Source: an uncultured Clostridia bacterium (GTDB lineage: Bacteria; Bacillota; Clostridia; TANB77; CAG-508). From it: DNA of 64,000 nt. The stretch lies in the NCBI GenBank assembly GCA_934162255.1, contig CAKPIG010000003.1:62001-126000 (forward strand), written 5' to 3'. Shown piece by piece: positions 1-8,379 of the stretch. Positions within the stretch are counted from its first letter, which is position 1. Each line of letters starts with the position of its first letter. The position numbers were made by a program, and so were the translations under genes. The notes below the pieces were generated by a model. That model made no database searches. It saw only the letters and a list, made by a program, of their open reading frames with translations, and was not told where the DNA came from.

Positions 1-2195
1 TGACAAAAAATTATACCATAAAAGATATATTAGATAGAGTTAAGAAAAACAAGAGATGGCCAGACTTAAAAATAATACAAAAAGCATATAATTATGCTTT
101 AGCAAAGCATGGAACTCAACTTAGAAAATCTGGAGAGCCTTATATTATTCATCCTGTTAATGTTGCATATACAATAGCAGAATTAGGGTTAGATGAACAT
201 ACAATATGTGCAGCATTATTACATGATGTTGTAGAAGATACAGATGTATCATATGAAGACATAGAAGCGGAATTTGGATTAGAAATAGCTGAAATGGTTG
301 ATGGAGTGACAAAATTAAAGCAGATTCAATATGCGAGCATAGAAGAACATCAAGTAGAAAATTATAGAAAAATGTTCCTAGCCATGGGAAAAGACATTAG
401 AGTAATAATAATCAAGCTTGCAGACAGATTACATAATATGAGAACATTAGAATATTTGAGAAAAGAAAGACAAATTGCAATCTCAGAAGAAACAATGGAA
501 CTATATGCACCATTAGCAAATAGATTAGGTCTTTACTCAATAAAATGGGAATTAGAAGACTTGGCATTTCAATATTTGTATCCAGAAGAATTTAAAGAAT
601 TAGTAAAAGGAATAGAGCAAAAAAGAGAAGAAAGACTAAAATTTATAGAAAAAATAATGTCAGATATACGAGTTCAACTAAAAAAACAACATATAGAAGC
701 AGAAGTTACAGGAAGAGCAAAACATTTATATAGTATTTATAGAAAAATGAAAAGAGATAACAAAACTCTAGACCAAATATATGACTTGTTTGCACTAAGA
801 ATAATAGTGAACTCTGTAAAAGACTGCTATGCAGCACTGGGAGTAGTGCATGATATGTATAGTCCAATGCCTGGTAGATTTAAAGACTATATTGCTGTTC
901 CAAAAACAAATATGTATCAATCAATACACACAACATTATTAGGAGAAAAAGGAACTCCATTTGAAGTACAAATTCGTACTTGGGATATGCACAGAATAGC
1001 TGAATATGGTATTGCCGCACACTGGGCATATAAAGAAGCAAACTATGGAAGTAAAAAAGGGCAAAAAACTGTTTCAGTTCAAGAAGACAAATTAGCATGG
1101 CTTAGAGAAACACTAGAATGGCAACAAGAAATGCAAGACCCACAAGAATTCTTAGAGACATTAAAAACGGAATTATTTGAAGATGAAGTATATGTATTCA
1201 CACCAAAAGGAGCAATTAAAGTATTACCAAGAGGTGCAACACCAATTGATTTTGCATATAGTATTCATGCAGAAATAGGAAATCACATGACAGGTGCAAA
1301 AATTAATAGTAGAATGGTGCCAATAATAACTCCAATAAAAAGTGGAGACATAGTAGAAATAATAACATCAGAAAATTCAAAAGGTCCAAGTATGGACTGG
1401 CTAAAATTTGTAAAAAGTACAAGTGCTAAAAACAAAATTTCAGCATGGTTTAAAAAAGAAAGAAAAACAGAAAATATTGAAAAAGGTAAAGACTCAATAG
1501 AAAGGGAACTAAAGAGAATTGGAATAAGCCATGAAGATATATTTAAAATTGATTATATAAATCCTATGCTTGAAAGGTATAACTATAAAGGTTTAGATGA
1601 GATGTATGCAGCGGTCGGTTTTGGAGCAATGTCAGCAACTAAAATTATAGCGAGAATGCTTATAGAATACAGGAAAGACCACAAAGAGGAAGTAACAGAG
1701 GAAAAAATAGAAGAACTAGAAGCTCAAAAACAAAGAAACAATAAAACATCTAGTTCAGGAATAATAGTAAAAGGAATAGACAATTGTTTAGTTAAACTTT
1801 CAAAATGTTGTAATCCATTGCCAGGAGATGAAATAATAGGATATATAACAAAAGGAAGAGGTGTATCAGTACATAGAAAAGATTGTACAAATGTAGAAGA
1901 GTTATTAAAAGAAGAAAATAGAATAATAGAGGTTTCTTGGCATGAACAAGAAAAAGTAACATATACAGTTGAAATAGAAGTGCTTGCAAATGACAGAAAT
2001 GGACTACTTGGAGAAATTGTGCAACAAGTTAATTTAACAAAAGCAAAACTATTAGGTGTAAATGCTAAAGCAACAAAAGACAGGATTGCAATAACAGAAC
2101 TAACATTAGAAATAGATAGCTTAGACAGTCTAAACAAAATAATAAGAGAAATAAAAAAAGTAGATAGCGTATATGAAGTAAAAAGAAAGAAATAA
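1..2195 (+). CDS. relA: Bifunctional (p)ppGpp synthetase/hydrolase (RelA/SpoT family), first base of start codon off-window
   Basis: Makes and degrades the alarmone (p)ppGpp in the cytoplasm during the stringent response. The reading frame is open from base 3 and bases 1-2 are TG, so the start is most likely an ATG whose A lies just outside the window. That gives about 731 residues, the usual Rel length. Visible in order: an HD hydrolase domain with HDVVEDT at about residues 75-81 and the KLADRLHNMRTL segment; a synthetase domain (about 240-350); a TGS domain (VYVFTPKG, about 400-460); a C-terminal Cys-containing region (LSKCCNPLPGD) and a final ACT domain. A metallo-hydrolase follows 16 bp downstream, a common arrangement in Clostridia. 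The family is certain; the exact start is inferred. Confidence 0.95.
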   Translation, partial: TKNYTIKDILDRVKKNKRWPDLKIIQKAYNYALAKHGTQLRKSGEPYIIHPVNVAYTIAELGLDEHTICAALLHDVVEDTDVSYEDIEAEFGLEIAEMVDGVTKLKQIQYASIEEHQVENYRKMFLAMGKDIRVIIIKLADRLHNMRTLEYLRKERQIAISEETMELYAPLANRLGLYSIKWELEDLAFQYLYPEEFKELVKGIEQKREERLKFIEKIMSDIRVQLKKQHIEAEVTGRAKHLYSIYRKMKRDNKTLDQIYDLFALRIIVNSVKDCYAALGVVHDMYSPMPGRFKDYIAVPKTNMYQSIHTTLLGEKGTPFEVQIRTWDMHRIAEYGIAAHWAYKEANYGSKKGQKTVSVQEDKLAWLRETLEWQQEMQDPQEFLETLKTELFEDEVYVFTPKGAIKVLPRGATPIDFAYSIHAEIGNHMTGAKINSRMVPIITPIKSGDIVEIITSENSKGPSMDWLKFVKSTSAKNKISAWFKKERKTENIEKGKDSIERELKRIGISHEDIFKIDYINPMLERYNYKGLDEMYAAVGFGAMSATKIIARMLIEYRKDHKEEVTEEKIEELEAQKQRNNKTSSSGIIVKGIDNCLVKLSKCCNPLPGDEIIGYITKGRGVSVHRKDCTNVEELLKEENRIIEVSWHEQEKVTYTVEIEVLANDRNGLLGEIVQQVNLTKAKLLGVNAKATKDRIAITELTLEIDSLDSLNKIIREIKKVDSVYEVKRKK

Positions 2196-2211
2196 GAGAG
2201 GAAATGAAAAA

Positions 2212-2859
2212 ATGATATTAAAAGAGCTAAAGATAAAATCATGGGTAGGAGATGCTACAAATTGCTATATAGTTCAAGATGAAAATAGTAAAGAAACAAT
2301 GGTAATAGATCCAGCAGGAGATGTAGAAAAAATTATAGAAATGCTAGATATATTGAAAGCAAAATTAAAATATATATATTTAACTCACTGTCATGGTGAC
2401 CACATAGGAGGAGTAAAAGAGCTAAAAGAAAAATATGGTGGTCAAATAATTGCACATAGAGCTACTGCCGAAAACTTGCTAGATCCAAACATCAGCTTAA
2501 CGACATATATAAGTGGAAATGGATTAATTGTAGAAGTGGACTCAAGAGTAAACGATGAAGATTTACTTCATCTGGGAGAATTAGAGTTTAAAGTAATTCA
2601 TACACCAGGCCATACATCAGGAGGGTCTTGCTTATATTGTGAAGAAGAGAAATTATTATTTTCAGGAGATACTCTTTTTAGAGGGACTTGGGGAAGAACA
2701 GATGTGCCAACAGGCGATTTTGATGCAATTATAAAATCAATAACACAAAAATTGATGGTTTTACCAGATGACACGATTGTTTATCCAGGGCATGGTAAAA
2801 GCTCAATGATAAGAGAAGAAAAACCAATATATTTGGAATTAAAGCCAAGATTATTGTAA
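2212..2859 (+). CDS. Metallo-beta-lactamase fold hydrolase (glyoxalase II-like)
   Basis: A 215-residue cytoplasmic hydrolase of the metallo-beta-lactamase superfamily. The metal-binding motif THCHGDHIGG is near residue 60, followed by HTPGHTSGG, SGDTLF and the late YPGHG histidine, so all binding residues are present. Single-domain proteins of this size are usually annotated as hydroxyacylglutathione hydrolase-like, but the true substrate is unknown. The start ATG follows AGAGGAAA at good spacing and lies 16 bp after relA, so the two are probably co-transcribed. Confidence 0.85.
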   Translation: MILKELKIKSWVGDATNCYIVQDENSKETMVIDPAGDVEKIIEMLDILKAKLKYIYLTHCHGDHIGGVKELKEKYGGQIIAHRATAENLLDPNISLTTYISGNGLIVEVDSRVNDEDLLHLGELEFKVIHTPGHTSGGSCLYCEEEKLLFSGDTLFRGTWGRTDVPTGDFDAIIKSITQKLMVLPDDTIVYPGHGKSSMIREEKPIYLELKPRLL

Positions 2860-2929
2860 ATGAAAAAGTTCTAAATGAAAAACATTAAACATATATTATA
2901 TATAGGAACATTAGGACAAGGAGAAAAAT

Positions 2930-4060
2930 ATGTTTAATGTTACAGTAATAAATATAAAAAAATCAATGAAAAGTATTACAATAATATTGATGTTACTAAT
3001 GACTATTTTAATAATTTCAAAATGTATGAACAAAATTCAAAAATCAGAAATAATGCAAATGAACATTTCAGAAAAATTAATAAATAGCATAAATAAAGAA
3101 ATTCCAGCAATGGCAAGTACATATGAAAAATCTATAGAAAACATAAAAAATGAAATTGAACAAGATGATCAAGAAGGAATAATGAGTAAACTTTTAAGTA
3201 TAGAATTATCAAAAATTCAAAATATTTCAGAAAAAACAGAGCAAGTTATACAGGAAGGTAATATAGAAATGGCAGAAATTAAAACACCTCAAGTTACAGA
3301 GGAAAATGCAAATACAGAAATAGTAACTCAAAATCCGATAACAGAAAGTTATAATACAGAAATAAATGGTGTAAAAATAAAAAATGAAACTGAATTTGAA
3401 ATTAATCAATCTATAATGGATAATTCATTAGAAATAGATAAAAATAATATACTGATATTTCATACCCATACTTGTGAAAGCTATACACCAAGTGAAAGCA
3501 ATGATTATGAACAAACAGGAAATTTCAGAACAACAGATTCAAATTATAATGTCGTAAAAGTTGGAGAAGATTTGAAAAATTATTTAGAACAAAAAGAATT
3601 CAATGTTATACATGATGGAACATTTCATGACTATCCTGCTTATACTGGTTCATATACAAGGTCAAAAGCAACTGTTGAAAAATTACTTGAAAAAAATAAA
3701 AGTGATATAATCATAGATTTACATAGAGATGCAATTGGAAGTAAAAGTAATTATGACCCAAGCGTAAAAATAGGGGGAGATGTTGCATCACAATTAATGT
3801 TTGTTATAGGAACGAATGGAGGAGGGTTGTACCATCCTGACTGGAAATCAAATCTTGAATTCGCAATAAAAGTTCAAGAAAAGGCAAATGAATTATATCC
3901 GGGCTTATTCAAGCCAATAATTGTGAGAAATTCAAGATACAATCAACATTTGGGAAGAGCTGCATGTATAATAGAAGTGGGCTCAACAGGGAATACCTTA
4001 GAACAATCTGAAATAAGCATGAAATATCTTGCAAAAGTTTTTGAAGAATTTAGAAAATAA
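2930..4060 (+). CDS. spoIIP: Stage II sporulation protein P (SpoIIP)
   Basis: Peptidoglycan amidase/endopeptidase of the engulfment complex (with SpoIID and SpoIIM), anchored in the mother-cell membrane. The protein has 376 residues: an N-terminal membrane helix (about 15-31), a charged low-complexity linker with repeated TE/NTEI segments (about 50-160), then the catalytic domain. That domain shows the hallmark HTHTCESY, DLHRDA and EVGSTGNTLEQSE motifs carrying the zinc ligands and catalytic glutamate. The start ATG follows AGGAGAAAA. With the spoIIIA operon at the right end, it supports an endospore-forming lineage. Confidence 0.93.
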   Translation: MFNVTVINIKKSMKSITIILMLLMTILIISKCMNKIQKSEIMQMNISEKLINSINKEIPAMASTYEKSIENIKNEIEQDDQEGIMSKLLSIELSKIQNISEKTEQVIQEGNIEMAEIKTPQVTEENANTEIVTQNPITESYNTEINGVKIKNETEFEINQSIMDNSLEIDKNNILIFHTHTCESYTPSESNDYEQTGNFRTTDSNYNVVKVGEDLKNYLEQKEFNVIHDGTFHDYPAYTGSYTRSKATVEKLLEKNKSDIIIDLHRDAIGSKSNYDPSVKIGGDVASQLMFVIGTNGGGLYHPDWKSNLEFAIKVQEKANELYPGLFKPIIVRNSRYNQHLGRAACIIEVGSTGNTLEQSEISMKYLAKVFEEFRK

Positions 4061-4067
4061 TAAAAAG

Positions 4068-4113
4068 AAAAGCTACCCCGCAGCTCATCAATTTGAGTTT
4101 TGGAGTAGTTTTT
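4068..4113 (+). terminator. Hairpin terminator after spoIIP, shared with the convergent miniprotein gene
   Basis: Arms AAAAGCTACCCC and GGAGTAGTTTTT pair with one mismatch and one G-T wobble. The + strand ends in a T run and the opposite strand also ends in T's, so it can serve both convergent genes. The stop codon of the minus-strand miniprotein lies inside the loop. Confidence 0.7.
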
Positions 4114-4225
4114 CATAATATGCACATTCTGAATTTGTACATATAACTGAATTAGAAATAATATCATAAGAACATTTTCCATCGATTTGATAAATACAAT
4201 CAAGAATGCAATTAATATTTGTCAA
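4088..4225 (-). CDS. Cysteine-rich miniprotein, 45 aa, TTG start
   Basis: A 45-residue protein read from a TTG codon preceded by a strong AGAGGTGAT ribosome site, too short for ordinary ORF cut-offs. It carries five cysteines spaced as INC-x3-C (6, 10), DGKC (18), ICTNSEC (29, 34). This resembles the small Clostridia proteins often mislabelled hydroxymyristoyl-ACP dehydratase, which share an INCxxNCIYQxDGKC-like start. That label is not supported by any enzyme domain; a small metal-binding or redox role is only a guess. The gene converges on spoIIP and shares its terminator. Confidence 0.7.
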   Translation of the reverse strand: MTNINCILDCIYQIDGKCSYDIISNSVICTNSECAYYEKLLQNSN

Positions 4226-4272
4226 AGATATCACCTCTAAAAATAGTATAAACAATTTATAAACAATTATAC

Positions 4273-4301
4273 TTGCAATTAATAATAAAGTAGTATAAAA
4301 T
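4273..4301 (+). promoter_or_regulatory. Likely sigma-A promoter of the DUF6273-like gene
   Basis: TTGCAA at 4273-4278 and TAAAAT at 4296-4301 with a 17-bp spacer, about 30 bp before the gene's GGAGG site. Confidence 0.55.
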
Positions 4302-4332
4302 GTAAGAAAATAAAAACGGAGGATAAATTATT

Positions 4333-5157
4333 ATGAGAAGTGAAAAAGGAGCTATTTCATTATATGTACTAATGTCATGCTTGTTTTTTGTGTTTATATT
4401 GTCAGGAGTTTATATTTCAAATTTACATAAGCTACAAGCACAAGAGAAAGAAGTTGCTCGAATAGAGGAAAATTATAGTAAATCAATAAAAGATTATGAA
4501 GATAGTAGAGAAGGAATAATAGTAGAAAGTGGAACAGGAAAAAGTGTAGGAGATGTTGTTTCAATTAAATCTACAGAAGGGACAAAAGAAGAATTCTATG
4601 TGATTTCATATGATGAACAAACTAAAAAAGCAGTAGCCATTGCTAAGTACAACTTAATGATAGGAAATATATATAATAAAACAACTAAAACTACAACTGA
4701 AATAGACACAAATACTCAATATTATGGTTTGCAAAATAAGGAAATGTTAGGATGGAATACAGGAGAAGAATTTAAAGGAGTATTATCATTTTATGATAAT
4801 ATAAACGCTTATTGGATAAATAATGATGAAGAGCTATTAAATAATCCTTATGTATATAATGAAAATTCCAATCTTGCAAAATATGTAAAAGAATATGGAA
4901 AAAAAATAAAAATAGACGAGGATACTATGAAATTAAGAATACCATCATATGAAGAAATTGATAAAATTTTTGCCGAAAAAGAAAAATATACTTGGATATA
5001 TACATCAAGCTATTGGTTAGGTTCAGCAAAGACTAATAAAGTGGAAAAAGTATGGAGAATAACTATGTCTAATAATGGAACTTTTGATGGTAATTTAACA
5101 TGTGATTATGGAACTACGTTAGGCATTCGCCCGGTAATAGAATTTACAATTGAATAA
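4333..5157 (+). CDS. Membrane-anchored/secreted protein with C-terminal DUF6273-like domain
   Basis: A 274-residue protein. Residues 1-30 form a short basic segment and a hydrophobic helix (ISLYVLMSCLFFVFILSGV), followed by a charged, probably coiled region (33-58) and a globular domain ending in YWLGSA ... GIRPVIEFTI. The YW(L)x and RPV end is typical of the DUF6273/C-type-lectin-like ends found in surface proteins of gut Clostridia. The gene at 57758 has the same kind of ending. The start follows GGAGG with good spacing; the gene is monocistronic, bounded by a promoter and a strong terminator. Function unknown; surface exposure is inferred from the N-terminus. Confidence 0.7.
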   Translation: MRSEKGAISLYVLMSCLFFVFILSGVYISNLHKLQAQEKEVARIEENYSKSIKDYEDSREGIIVESGTGKSVGDVVSIKSTEGTKEEFYVISYDEQTKKAVAIAKYNLMIGNIYNKTTKTTTEIDTNTQYYGLQNKEMLGWNTGEEFKGVLSFYDNINAYWINNDEELLNNPYVYNENSNLAKYVKEYGKKIKIDEDTMKLRIPSYEEIDKIFAEKEKYTWIYTSSYWLGSAKTNKVEKVWRITMSNNGTFDGNLTCDYGTTLGIRPVIEFTIE

Positions 5158-5160
5158 TAG

Positions 5161-5200
5161 AAAAGCACCAGATTGAATATAGAATCAATTTGGTGCTTTT
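5161..5200. terminator. Bidirectional terminator
   Basis: AAAAGCACCA..ATTGA pairs with TCAAT.TGGTGCTTTT around an 8-nt loop. It is symmetrical, so it can stop both the 4333 gene and the convergent holin-like gene. Confidence 0.85.
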
Positions 5201-5203
5201 GCA

Positions 5204-5575
5204 TTACATTTGTTGGTTTCCAGGTATAAAATAATCAACAACTCCATAAATTAGAGCACCAATAATTGCAGCAATCCATGAAATAGAGTATCCTGCTACA
5301 AAAAATTGGGTAACATATAAAATAATTGCAGCTAAAGCAAATCCGATGAAACCTTTTCCAAAAGGACTTGCATGCAAACCTGTAAACTTAATAATTAAAT
5401 AATCTAAAACAGTTAATACTACAGCAGCAAGAACTAATGTCCAAAAATTATTTATAGAAAATCCTGGTGTAAAAAATGCAGTAATAGCTAAAACAATAGC
5501 AGCAGTAATCAATCTACCAACAATTTGCCAAACTGTAGAAGTATTATTTGCACTGTTACTTTGAGTATTTGACAT
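5204..5575 (-). CDS. Small four-helix membrane protein, phage holin 4_2 (PF04020)-like
   Basis: A 123-residue integral membrane protein with four hydrophobic stretches (about 14-35, 41-60, 71-92, 97-115). The pattern fits the Phage_holin_4_2 family, which despite the name is common in bacterial chromosomes outside prophages. The start MSNTQ was chosen because AAGGAGG lies just upstream; the frame is open 29 codons further, without a ribosome site. No other phage genes surround it, so lysis is not implied. Confidence 0.75.
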   Translation of the reverse strand: MSNTQSNSANNTSTVWQIVGRLITAAIVLAITAFFTPGFSINNFWTLVLAAVVLTVLDYLIIKFTGLHASPFGKGFIGFALAAIILYVTQFFVAGYSISWIAAIIGALIYGVVDYFIPGNQQM

Positions 5576-5683
5576 ATCAAAAACCTCCTTATATTGAATA
5601 TTATTTACAACAAAAAAATATTTATACAAAAATCGAATAAATAAAGAAAAAATGTAAAACATAAAGTAAAAGTGGAGGAAAAT

Positions 5684-6364
5684 ATGCTTATAAATTTTTT
5701 TAGAGCCATATTGCTATATATAATAGTATTAATTGTAATGAGATTAATGGGAAAAAGAGAAATTGGACAAATGCAACCATTCGAACTTGCAATATCAATA
5801 ATGATAGCAGACCTAGCATCAATTCCAATGACAGAAACAGGAGTTCCAATATCAAATGGAATAATACCAATATTAGGATTATTAGTAATGCACTTAATTA
5901 TCTCCATGTTAAACATAAAAAGTTCGAAAGCAAGAGAAATAATATGTGGCAAACCAGCGATATTAATATATAGAGGAAGAATAGATGAAAAAGTATTAAA
6001 AAAAGAAAGATTCACAATAAATGAATTAGAAGAAAGACTAAGAGATAACAACATATTCAATATAGGAGATGTAGAATATGCAATATTGGAAACGAGTGGG
6101 CAAGTTACAGTAATACCAAAGCCCAATAAAAGACCAACAATACCAGAAGACTTTAATATAGAACCTCAATATGAGGGAATACCATATGATTTAGTTGTAG
6201 ATGGAAAAGTGATGTATAAAAACTTAGAAAAAATAGGAAAAAATTATGTATGGCTAAAAAAACAAACAGAAAAATTCAAAATAAAACCAGAAGAAGCATT
6301 AATAGTAACAATAGATGGAAACAATCAATTTTTCTGTCAGGCTAAAGAAAAAAAGGAGGGCTAG
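5684..6364 (+). CDS. DUF421 (YetF-type) membrane protein
   Basis: A 226-residue member of the DUF421/YetF family: N-terminal membrane helices (about 4-22, 40-55, 63-85), the family signature RLMGKREIGQM (about 18-28), and a cytoplasmic domain with GKPAILIYRGRI and DVEYAILETSGQVTVIPK. The ATG at 5684 is preferred over the upstream in-frame GTG at 5672 because that GTG is part of the GGAGG site itself. The next gene starts 2 bp downstream and is DUF4363, the usual partner in Clostridia. Some relatives are linked to spore germination or membrane physiology; the biochemical role is not known. Confidence 0.88.
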   Translation: MLINFFRAILLYIIVLIVMRLMGKREIGQMQPFELAISIMIADLASIPMTETGVPISNGIIPILGLLVMHLIISMLNIKSSKAREIICGKPAILIYRGRIDEKVLKKERFTINELEERLRDNNIFNIGDVEYAILETSGQVTVIPKPNKRPTIPEDFNIEPQYEGIPYDLVVDGKVMYKNLEKIGKNYVWLKKQTEKFKIKPEEALIVTIDGNNQFFCQAKEKKEG

Positions 6365-6365
6365 T

Positions 6366-6749
6366 ATGCGCAAAGAAATAATAATATGTTTAATAATTAT
6401 TATTGTAATTGTAGGATTAGATATAACGACACAAAAATATACAAAAGAGACGACAAAACAGATAACTACAACAATGGAAAGCCTAAAAGGAGAAATTTTA
6501 GCAGAGAATAAAGAAAAAATTGAAGAAAGAACAAAAGAATTAGATAAAAACTGGACAGAAAAACATGATAAGCTAGCATATTATATAGAACATGACGAAC
6601 TTGAAAAAGTGGATACTGCAATAGTAAATATGAAAAGCTATGTTGAAACAAAAGAATATCCATCTGCTGTTGCAAACCTTGATGAGGGGAAATTTATATT
6701 AGAACATATAGAGGACAAAAATGCTTTTAATTTAGTAAATATATTTTAA
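6366..6749 (+). CDS. DUF4363 family membrane-anchored protein
   Basis: A 127-residue protein with an N-terminal membrane helix (IIICLIIIIVIVGLDI) and an extracytoplasmic helical region ending in AVANLDEGKFILEHIEDK, as in DUF4363 proteins. The start lies 1 bp after the DUF421 stop, with the GGAGGG site inside the end of that gene, so translation is coupled. The longer reading from 6315 overlaps DUF421 and lacks a ribosome site. It probably works with the DUF421 protein at the membrane. Confidence 0.8.
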   Translation: MRKEIIICLIIIIVIVGLDITTQKYTKETTKQITTTMESLKGEILAENKEKIEERTKELDKNWTEKHDKLAYYIEHDELEKVDTAIVNMKSYVETKEYPSAVANLDEGKFILEHIEDKNAFNLVNIF

Positions 6750-6795
6750 TAGTCTAATTAAAAAATACAATTTTTATAACAATTTCTAAAAAATC

Positions 6796-6824
6796 TTGTA
6801 AAAAAATACTATAATTGATAAAAT
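6796..6824 (+). promoter_or_regulatory. Likely promoter of the 6864 gene
   Basis: TTGTAA (6796-6801), 17-bp spacer, TAAAAT (6819-6824), 39 bp before the start codon. Confidence 0.5.
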
Positions 6825-6863
6825 ATATATAATTATTTTACAAAAGAAAGCGAGGTGAGAAAC

Positions 6864-7442
6864 ATGGAAGAAAAGAATGTCGCAAAAATAAGTTTATCAA
6901 CATTTTTCCTAATATTAGCAATAATTGTAATAATAGTTATGGGAATATTTATTTATAAACTTAATAATGAAAAAACAGCAGAAATTCAAAAATCTGCAGA
7001 GCTTCAATCACAAGTAAATAGCTTAAATGGAACTATTAATGATTTACAAGAAAAAATTAATAGTATCTCTAATACAATAAATAGTACAACAAATGCTTCA
7101 TCCAAAAATACTTTATCAAAAAATGTTCAAGAAACTAATAACACATCATTTAGTATTCAAGGAACATATTCTGTAGATGATGTGACTCATGAATATAATC
7201 ATGGATGTGATTATATATTTGCAGGAAATAAAGTCACTTTTCAAACTTTAGATACTACAGAGGGAACATTTAAAGTAGAAGGAAATAAAATTTTAATTAC
7301 TTTCAATAAGTTTTTTGATCCAGAAGGAAATGAAGTAGAGAGTAATACTGAAAATGAAGAATTAACAATTTTAGATGAAAATACTTTAATACATACGAAT
7401 TCGTCAACTGGATATGTTACTAAATTCATAAAAAAAGATTAA
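6864..7442 (+). CDS. Membrane-anchored coiled-coil protein of unknown function
   Basis: A 192-residue protein: N-terminal membrane helix (about 9-31), a coiled-coil segment rich in Asn/Ser (about 36-80), and a C-terminal beta-rich domain (about 100-190) with alternating FAGNKVTFQT, EGTFKVEGNKILITF, NEELTILDEN and YVTKFIKK strands. The strand pattern recalls small lipocalin-like secreted domains, but no family is certain. The ATG at 6864 is preceded by GAGGTGAGAA; the upstream GTG at 6855 is part of that site. It has its own promoter and terminator. Confidence 0.65.
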   Translation: MEEKNVAKISLSTFFLILAIIVIIVMGIFIYKLNNEKTAEIQKSAELQSQVNSLNGTINDLQEKINSISNTINSTTNASSKNTLSKNVQETNNTSFSIQGTYSVDDVTHEYNHGCDYIFAGNKVTFQTLDTTEGTFKVEGNKILITFNKFFDPEGNEVESNTENEELTILDENTLIHTNSSTGYVTKFIKKD

Positions 7443-7470
7443 AAATCCAGCATAAAAAAGAAATATCTTT

Positions 7471-7496
7471 CTCGCCTGTAAAGGTGAGTTTTTTTA
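7471..7496 (+). terminator. Terminator after the 6864 gene
   Basis: CTCGCCT and AGGTGAG arms around GTAA, followed by seven T's. Confidence 0.85.
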
Positions 7497-7506
7497 TATG
7501 AATGCC

Positions 7507-7535
7507 TTGATTTTATAAAAAATATATAATATAAT
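7507..7535 (+). promoter_or_regulatory. Promoter of tRNA-Thr
   Basis: TTGATT (7507-7512), 17-bp spacer, perfect TATAAT (7530-7535), 12 bp before the tRNA. Confidence 0.7.
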
Positions 7536-7547
7536 ATGGCAGTACTT

Positions 7548-7623
7548 GCTTCTATAGCTCAGTTGGTAGAGTGCCACCTTGGTAAGGTGGAGGTCACGGG
7601 TTCAATTCCCGTTGGAAGCTCCA
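7548..7623 (+). tRNA. tRNA-Thr (GGT)
   Basis: 76-nt cloverleaf. The acceptor arm GCTTCTA/TGGAAGC has one wobble; anticodon stem CCACC/GGTGG closes the loop TTGGTAA with anticodon GGT; T arm ACGGG-TTCAATT-CCCGT; the terminal CCA is encoded. Confidence 0.95.
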
Positions 7624-7659
7624 AGACATTTAGAACTGAAAGACGGTCAAGTTGATTAC

Positions 7660-7692
7660 AAATAACCTTTAGATTAAGTCTAAGGGTTATTT
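7660..7692 (+). terminator. Probable tRNA-Thr terminator
   Basis: AAATAACC.TTAGA pairs with TCTAAGGGTTATTT around TTAAG, 37 bp after the tRNA. The T tract is interrupted (ATTTGCTGTTT), so strength is uncertain. Confidence 0.55.
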
Positions 7693-7743
7693 GCTGTTTC
7701 TTGAACATATCAAATTTATTCTAACAATAATGTACGTTTAAGG

Positions 7744-7786
7744 AAAATGAGAACTTGACGACCAAAGTCATCAAGTTCTCATTTTT
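7744..7786. terminator. Terminator of the LysM gene (also usable from the + side)
   Basis: Long, nearly perfect hairpin: AAAATGAGAACTTGA on one arm and TCAAGTTCTCATTTTT on the other. It sits 8 bp beyond the stop of the minus-strand LysM gene. Confidence 0.8.
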
Positions 7787-7793
7787 GTGGTAA

Positions 7794-8192
7794 TTATTTT
7801 ACCATAAGTATTATGGCATCTTCCGGATAAATCAAATCTGGATTTTTTAGATTACTATTCAGATTTAATATTTCTTCCAAAGGAATGCCAAATGCTGTTG
7901 ATATGTTCCACAGGCAGTCACCTTTCTGGACTCTGTACTGAACCTTTACAATATCATGGTTTGGGTCCTCGACTGGTGTTGTACGTGTGGTCCAACGAAC
8001 ATCATTGCCTTCAATGCCGATAAGTTTCCCTTCTGTACCATCTGAAAAGACGGCTTCTACATGGTTATCTTTTTCTTTGGTTGAAGATACTATTTCTTCA
8101 GGACTGATGGCTTTGACATTCTTTTGGGGAAATGCCGCAATAATCATTGCTAATACAGCAGTTACTAAAATCCGTTTTGTTGTTGTTTTCAT
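7794..8192 (-). CDS. Secreted LysM-domain protein
   Basis: A 132-residue protein with a signal peptide (MKTTTKRILV then a hydrophobic core, likely cut after VKA near residue 28), a middle region of about 55 residues, and one C-terminal LysM domain (about 88-131, YRVQKGDCLWNISTAFGI ... NPDLIYPEDAIIL). LysM binds N-acetylglucosamine polymers such as peptidoglycan. The start is set by AGGAGG 8 bp upstream rather than the frame opening 27 bp earlier. Its codon use (many C and G third positions, CTG, ACC) differs sharply from both neighbours, and it has its own consensus promoter and terminator, suggesting separate acquisition. Confidence 0.85.
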   Translation of the reverse strand: MKTTTKRILVTAVLAMIIAAFPQKNVKAISPEEIVSSTKEKDNHVEAVFSDGTEGKLIGIEGNDVRWTTRTTPVEDPNHDIVKVQYRVQKGDCLWNISTAFGIPLEEILNLNSNLKNPDLIYPEDAIILMVK

Positions 8193-8277
8193 TGAATGTT
8201 TCCTCCTATATTTTACCACAAGTTATATCTATCGAAAATATTTCTAGGATAGATATATAATAACAAGTTACACCTTT

Positions 8278-8306
8278 ATTATATCAAAATTTTACTGTAA
8301 AGTCAA
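8278..8306 (-). promoter_or_regulatory. Consensus promoter of the LysM gene
   Basis: On the minus strand TTGACT (8306-8301), 17-bp spacer, TATAAT (8283-8278). The leader of about 80 nt contains a hairpin with TATATCTATC/GATAGATATA arms (about 8223-8256). Confidence 0.75.
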
Positions 8307-8379
8307 TTTATGTAAATTATTTAATAGTATAAGTTGAATTATGAATTACATATAAGTTCTCTTTTTCTATATAAAGATA

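Noticed and set aside
1724..2242. 172-codon minus-strand frame opposite the end of relA
   Set aside because: Low-complexity hydrophobic shadow of the ACT domain region; no ribosome site.
3943..4203. 86-codon minus-strand frame overlapping spoIIP
   Set aside because: Runs deep into the spoIIP catalytic domain; the supported gene here is the 45-aa TTG-start frame in another phase.
5204..5575. Prophage indicated by a holin-like gene
   Set aside because: No endolysin, integrase or structural phage gene nearby; this family is common in chromosomes.
5605..6126. 173-codon minus-strand frame opposite DUF421
   Set aside because: Shadow of a clear DUF421 gene with its partner gene in place.
7548..8306. 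tRNA-Thr as an integration site for the LysM gene
   Set aside because: No copy of the tRNA 3' end was seen beyond the LysM gene and no integrase is present.
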